Shown: one piece after another, positions 41,827 through 45,090 of the stretch
Layout of the letters: every line of letters begins with the position of its first letter
How positions within the stretch are numbered: the first letter of the stretch is position 1
DNA from: an uncultured Prevotellaceae bacterium
GTDB lineage: Bacteria; Bacteroidota; Bacteroidia; Bacteroidales; Muribaculaceae
Assembly: GCA_900318205.1 (NCBI GenBank)
Contig: ONJS01000023.1
Location: 1 to 45,090 of the forward strand
DNA length: 45,090 bases
Reading direction: 5' to 3'
Program-made: the position numbers and the translations under genes
Notes under the pieces: model-generated
Seen by the model: only the letters and a program-made list of their open reading frames with translations
Told to the model about the DNA's origin: nothing
Database searches by the model: none

Positions 41827-43488
41827 ATGAAACGATTTTGGAAATATGTAATAATACTTACCATGGTGCTGATGAGTGGCCTACTAACGTTCGGCCAGGT
41901 CAGCGCACCGACCGTAACTCAAGGCAAGATAGCTGAAGGCAACAATGATTTTGCTTGCACCCTGTTCCGCACCATCTACGAGCAGAAAAAGGGTAGCACC
42001 ATCGTGTCGCCCATCAGCGTGGGCTATTTGCTAGGCATGCTTAACGAGGGTGCTGATGGCGAGACTCGCCGGCAGATTACCGATGTACTTGGACTGGGCG
42101 GCTCGGTGCAGGAGATCAACAAGTATTTCAAGAAGATGATGGATGATGCCCAATCTATTGACCCAAGCGTGACATTAAAAAACGCTAACTGCATCTACTT
42201 CAAATTGGGAAAGAGCATCAACCCGAAGTACAAAGCTGACATGCAAAACTATTATGACGCCAATGTTGAAGCGATTAACTTCAACTCAAGCAACATTGTG
42301 AACAAAATCAACAATTGGAGCAAGACCCATACCGACGGCTTGATACCAGAACTTGTAACCAAAGGCGAACTTAACCCCCGCGCCGTAATGTATCTGTTGA
42401 ACGCCGTCTATTTCAAGGCTTCATGGACCGATCAATTTGACCCCTGGAGCACTCGAGACATGGACTTTATTACGCATGACGGCAAAACCGTTAAGCTACC
42501 GATGATGAATCGTGAAGGTATGGCCGCCTACGGCAAGAACGACCTGTGCAAAATGCTGTGCCTGCCCTACGGCAACAAAGCCTACAGCATGGTTGTGCTG
42601 CTCCCCAACGAGGGTAAGACGACCGACGATATCATCCGTAATCTCTCGGCACAAAAACTGAAGGAGTGGCAGTCACAAATGTGGACAGAGGACGTCGATA
42701 TCCTAATACCTCGCTTCACTACTGAAAGCGAGACACATCTTGAGGCTATTCTCTCGTCGATGGGTATGCCACGTGCATTCGGAGGTAACGCTGAGTTCCC
42801 CAACATGCTCAAGGGCCATCATGACGACCTGTATGTGTCAATGATGAAGCAGAAGGCTAAAATCGAGGTCAACGAAGAGGGAACCGAAGCCGCTGCAGTA
42901 ACGGTAGCTGAAGAGGTATCAATAGGAATAGTAGAGCACTTTTATAAGTACTTCTACGCTACGCGGCCATTTGTATATTACATCATGGAAAATAATACTG
43001 GCGCCATCTTCTTTATGGGAACCTATTGTTTCGACGATACTGGTGAACCGGTGACCATAAAAGAACCACTTGAAGAACGTGAAATAGTATTAGAAAGGCC
43101 TATTGGAAGTGGCGTGAAGCAAAGTGACGTGAAGCGAAATGAAAATGAAATCTTCAAGTCAGTAGAGCAGATGCCTCAATTTCCCGGTGGTGATGCCGCT
43201 CTGATAAAGTATTTAGACAGTCACATTCAATATCCTCCCGAAGCTGCCAAAAATAATATTCAGGGACGTGTCATCTTGCAGTTTGTTGTTGACAAAACCG
43301 GTGAAATTGGTGAAGTAAAGGTTGTCCGCTCAGTGGACAAGGACCTTGACAAGGAGGCTATTCGCTTTGTTAAGACGCTACCCAAGTTCATTCCAGGTCG
43401 CCAGAATGGTCAAGCCGTTGCCGTGTGGTATACCCTACCCGTCAGGTTCAAATTACCTCGAAAAGGCAATGAAGGATCTAACAATTAA
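41827..43488 (+). CDS. Secreted serpin fused to a TonB C-terminal domain (serpin 2)
   Basis: 553 residues from the ATG at 41827. Signal peptide MKRFWKYVIILTMVLMSGLLTFG. It has the same architecture as serpin 1 and closely similar sequence (NDFACTLFRTIYE, TIVSPISVGYLLGMLNEGADG, YLLNAVYFKASWTDQFDP). Hinge EEGTEAAAVTVA (Glu350 = P17) predicts P1 at Ile366 and P1' at Gly367, so a different target from serpin 1 (for example elastase-like or subtilisin-like proteases); loop-length differences make P1 uncertain by a residue or two. The linker (about 400-455) is charged and differs from serpin 1. The TonB_C domain at about 460-550 has FPGGDAALIKYLDSH, EAAKNNIQGRVILQFVVD and WYTLPVRF. Bracketed by direct repeats at 41436-41625 and 43571-43771. 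Confidence 0.92.
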   Translation: MKRFWKYVIILTMVLMSGLLTFGQVSAPTVTQGKIAEGNNDFACTLFRTIYEQKKGSTIVSPISVGYLLGMLNEGADGETRRQITDVLGLGGSVQEINKYFKKMMDDAQSIDPSVTLKNANCIYFKLGKSINPKYKADMQNYYDANVEAINFNSSNIVNKINNWSKTHTDGLIPELVTKGELNPRAVMYLLNAVYFKASWTDQFDPWSTRDMDFITHDGKTVKLPMMNREGMAAYGKNDLCKMLCLPYGNKAYSMVVLLPNEGKTTDDIIRNLSAQKLKEWQSQMWTEDVDILIPRFTTESETHLEAILSSMGMPRAFGGNAEFPNMLKGHHDDLYVSMMKQKAKIEVNEEGTEAAAVTVAEEVSIGIVEHFYKYFYATRPFVYYIMENNTGAIFFMGTYCFDDTGEPVTIKEPLEEREIVLERPIGSGVKQSDVKRNENEIFKSVEQMPQFPGGDAALIKYLDSHIQYPPEAAKNNIQGRVILQFVVDKTGEIGEVKVVRSVDKDLDKEAIRFVKTLPKFIPGRQNGQAVAVWYTLPVRFKLPRKGNEGSNN

Positions 43489-43498
43489 ACCGATAGTA

Positions 43499-43771
43499 AA
43501 CACATCAAAGAAATCGTTTTGATGTAACACATTTCAATAGGTTCAGTTTGATTTCAAGGCCTTTATTAACGCACAAAACCCACTGAATATCAGCGGGTTT
43601 TGTTTTCCTGTGCGCCTGATAGAAGTCAAGTTCGTACCTCCCAAAACCTTTAAAAACCTCCCGACGCCTGATGGACAGCCTTTTCCAGCAAGCCGATAAG
43701 GCGTCTAAAGGCGTCTAAAGGCGCCCAACGGCGTTGAACGGCGCAAAAAGGGGGAGCGTACGCACCCCCCC
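43499..43771 (+). repeat. Serpin-tail element, copy after serpin 2 (includes its terminator)
   Basis: ACATCAAA/TTTTGATGT hairpin (43502-43525), terminator AAAACCCACTG/CAGCGGGTTTT followed by GTTTT (43575-43606), a run of aaggcgtct repeats (about 43697-43725) and a GGGGG-A-GCGTACGC-A-CCCCC hairpin (43750-43769). It is the counterpart of the element at 41346-41625. Confidence 0.85.
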
Positions 43772-44371
43772 AAATATTTGGCGCAAATACGACTCATCAA
43801 CGAATCAGTAAAGAATAAAAGTCAAATTTTTACATCAAAAGAACCGTCCCTTTTTTCTTGGTATGACCATGTATAAAAGTAGTACCTCGATGATGACTGA
43901 CTCAAAACTTTTGCTTAACTTTGACGCGCAATCGTGCAAGGCCTCCTTGCAGATGCCCGTATATTGGTCGAGTGCTTCTGAAATATATCTCATATCTTAG
44001 CAGTGTTTGGCGACTACTAAGCTACTAAATATCAGGAACTTGACCAAATTTTATTAGTTATATGTTGTTAAAATAACTCATTGATTTTCAAATATTTAAA
44101 TTAATTATTAATTAAGTATTGTTTTTAAACATGAGATAATAATTAAAAAAAAGCGTTAAATTTGCGACTGTTTTTGGAAAAGTCAGCTTTATTTTGGTGG
44201 CTTAACTGAAATTTAGCGGGTTGTGAACAGAGTAGAAAATCTGCTGGTAATCAACAACCTGAAAGATTGTTTAAGTTCTAGATGTTGCTTGTTGATTAGT
44301 AATACTGGAACAGATGGTAAGTAGCAAGACATATTTACAAAAATTACTAGTAATAAACGAACCTTTTATTT
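43772..44371. other. Intergenic region, no protein gene seen
   Basis: 600 bp, very AT-rich at its right half. It holds a fragment ACATCAAAAGAACCGTCCC (about 43834) related to the serpin-tail hairpin, a TAACTTTG box (43916-43923) followed 13 nt later by a perfect hairpin TGCAAGG-cct-CCTTGCA (43936-43952), and the -7 box for the TolC gene. Confidence 0.5.
44157..44164 (+). promoter_or_regulatory. -7 box of the TolC-family gene
   Basis: TAAATTTG matches TAnnTTTG and would give a leader of about 200 nt. No TTTG at -33. Confidence 0.4.
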
Positions 44372-45090
44372 ATGGAAGGTATGAGACTGAAGTCACTATT
44401 TTTGGGATGTTTGTTGGTGATGTTTTTGGTATCACCAACAACTCAAGCGCATGCCCAGCGGGTGTTAACACTCGATGAGTGCCGTACCATGGCTCTGGAG
44501 AACAACAAGCAGATGCAGGTGTCGCGGGTTAAGCAGAGTATTGCTGAGAATCAGCGCAAGTCGGCAAGGACGAAGTACCTGCCGCGGGTGAGTGCCCTCG
44601 GAGCATATGAGTACACTAGCCGCGGGATTTCTCTTCTCAACAAGGAGCAGAAAGCACTGCTCAACAACTTGGGCGAAGTGTTTACCTCGGCCATTGAGAA
44701 TGAGGTGAGCAAGTTGCCTTTAGACCCCGCCAAACTCAAGGAGTTGGCTGAAATGGCCGCCCCCTACGTCAGTGCTACCCAGGGAACAATTGACCACTTG
44801 GGGCAATCGCTGAATGAGGCGCTCCAGTCCAATAATCACAATACCTTTGCCGGTGCCATCACGTTGACACAACCCCTCTACATGGGTGGAGCCATCAAAA
44901 CATTGAACCGCGTTGCCGACATCAAAGAGGAACTGGCCGCCAACACGCTCGAGGCGCGCAGGCAGGCCACACTCTATGACATCGACAATGTCTATTGGCA
45001 GGTGGTATCGCTGCGCCACAAGCAGGATCTGGCCGAGTCCTACCTCAACCTGGTCAAGAAACTTGACCACGATGTCGAGAAGATGACCGA
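44372..45090 (+). CDS. TolC-family outer-membrane efflux protein (partial, C-terminus off the right edge)
   Basis: 239 complete codons from the ATG at 44372; an ATG at 44381 (MRLKSLFLGCLL) is an equally good start. Signal peptide ends near TTQAHAQ. RVLTLDECRTMALENNKQMQVSRVKQSIAENQRKSARTKYLP is the classic first helix pair of TolC-family proteins, and FAGAITLTQPLYMGGAIKTLN is the first barrel strand pair with the OMF signature. It would be the outer-membrane duct of a tripartite efflux pump, and MFP and RND/ABC partners would be expected just downstream, beyond this window. Confidence 0.92.
   Translation, partial: MEGMRLKSLFLGCLLVMFLVSPTTQAHAQRVLTLDECRTMALENNKQMQVSRVKQSIAENQRKSARTKYLPRVSALGAYEYTSRGISLLNKEQKALLNNLGEVFTSAIENEVSKLPLDPAKLKELAEMAAPYVSATQGTIDHLGQSLNEALQSNNHNTFAGAITLTQPLYMGGAIKTLNRVADIKEELAANTLEARRQATLYDIDNVYWQVVSLRHKQDLAESYLNLVKKLDHDVEKMT

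Noticed and set aside
37961-43488. TonB energy transducers
   Set aside because: The TonB_C domains follow a serpin and a cleavable signal peptide; there is no N-terminal membrane anchor or Pro-rich periplasmic spanner, so an energy-transducer function is not supported.
43697-43740. CRISPR-like array in the aaggcgtct repeats
   Set aside because: Units are about 10 nt, contiguous and few, with no spacers and no cas genes.

Overview
The window looks like a chromosomal segment of a Bacteroidales bacterium of the gut or oral type; a Prevotellaceae or Muribaculaceae relative is my best guess, inferred rather than proven. Three observations support this. Promoters follow the Bacteroidetes pattern TTTG / ~20 nt / TAnnTTTG, and recognisable Shine-Dalgarno sites are almost absent. 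The gene content is typical: BspA-type leucine-rich repeats, a C10 (streptopain) peptidase, SusC-like or beta-barrel outer-membrane proteins, type I dockerin repeats and type IX secretion (T9SS) C-terminal signals. Intergenic DNA is AT-rich around coding DNA of roughly 50% GC. No tRNA, rRNA, CRISPR array, transposase or phage gene was seen.

Layout. Positions 1-3040 hold two paralogous minus-strand surface proteins with cohesin-like N-termini, the first cut by the window edge. Positions 3.7-11 kb hold a GATE-type membrane transporter, a repeat adhesin ending in a dockerin, and a large outer-membrane beta-barrel protein. Positions 11.2-17.1 kb hold carboxynorspermidine dehydrogenase (polyamines), a Nudix/rhodanese pair, a small barrel protein followed by a metallophosphoesterase lipoprotein, and a DUF2156-GNAT fusion. 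Positions 17.1-24.4 kb hold a glutamine-amidotransferase-like peptidase, a C10 cysteine protease with a dockerin, a DmpA-type (S58) peptidase, and an LRR protein carrying a dockerin, a cohesin-like domain and a sorting signal. Positions 24.6-27.6 kb form a redox operon (acetyltransferase, SDR, lipoprotein flavodoxin, aldo/keto reductase) ending in a broken SDR. Positions 27.8-37.6 kb are a single 3264-residue surface protein with LamG-like domains and a T9SS signal. Positions 38-43.5 kb hold two paralogous secreted serpins, each fused to a TonB C-terminal domain, with an endonuclease/phosphatase-family protein and a small zinc-ribbon protein between them. A TolC-type efflux protein begins at 44.4 kb and runs off the right edge.

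How the genes may work together. Most products are exported and concern the cell surface: proteases, protease inhibitors, adhesins and barrels. Two themes stand out. First, dockerins end two proteins that lack a sorting signal, while cohesin-like domains sit in proteins that have one or are close paralogs of one that does. This suggests a surface-tethering arrangement, which is inference. Second, the serpin-TonB_C fusions form a duplicated family. They share promoter, leader and 3' tail, but their predicted reactive-centre residues have diverged (Lys versus Ile). The second copy is bracketed by direct repeats, as expected of a cassette that can be gained or lost.
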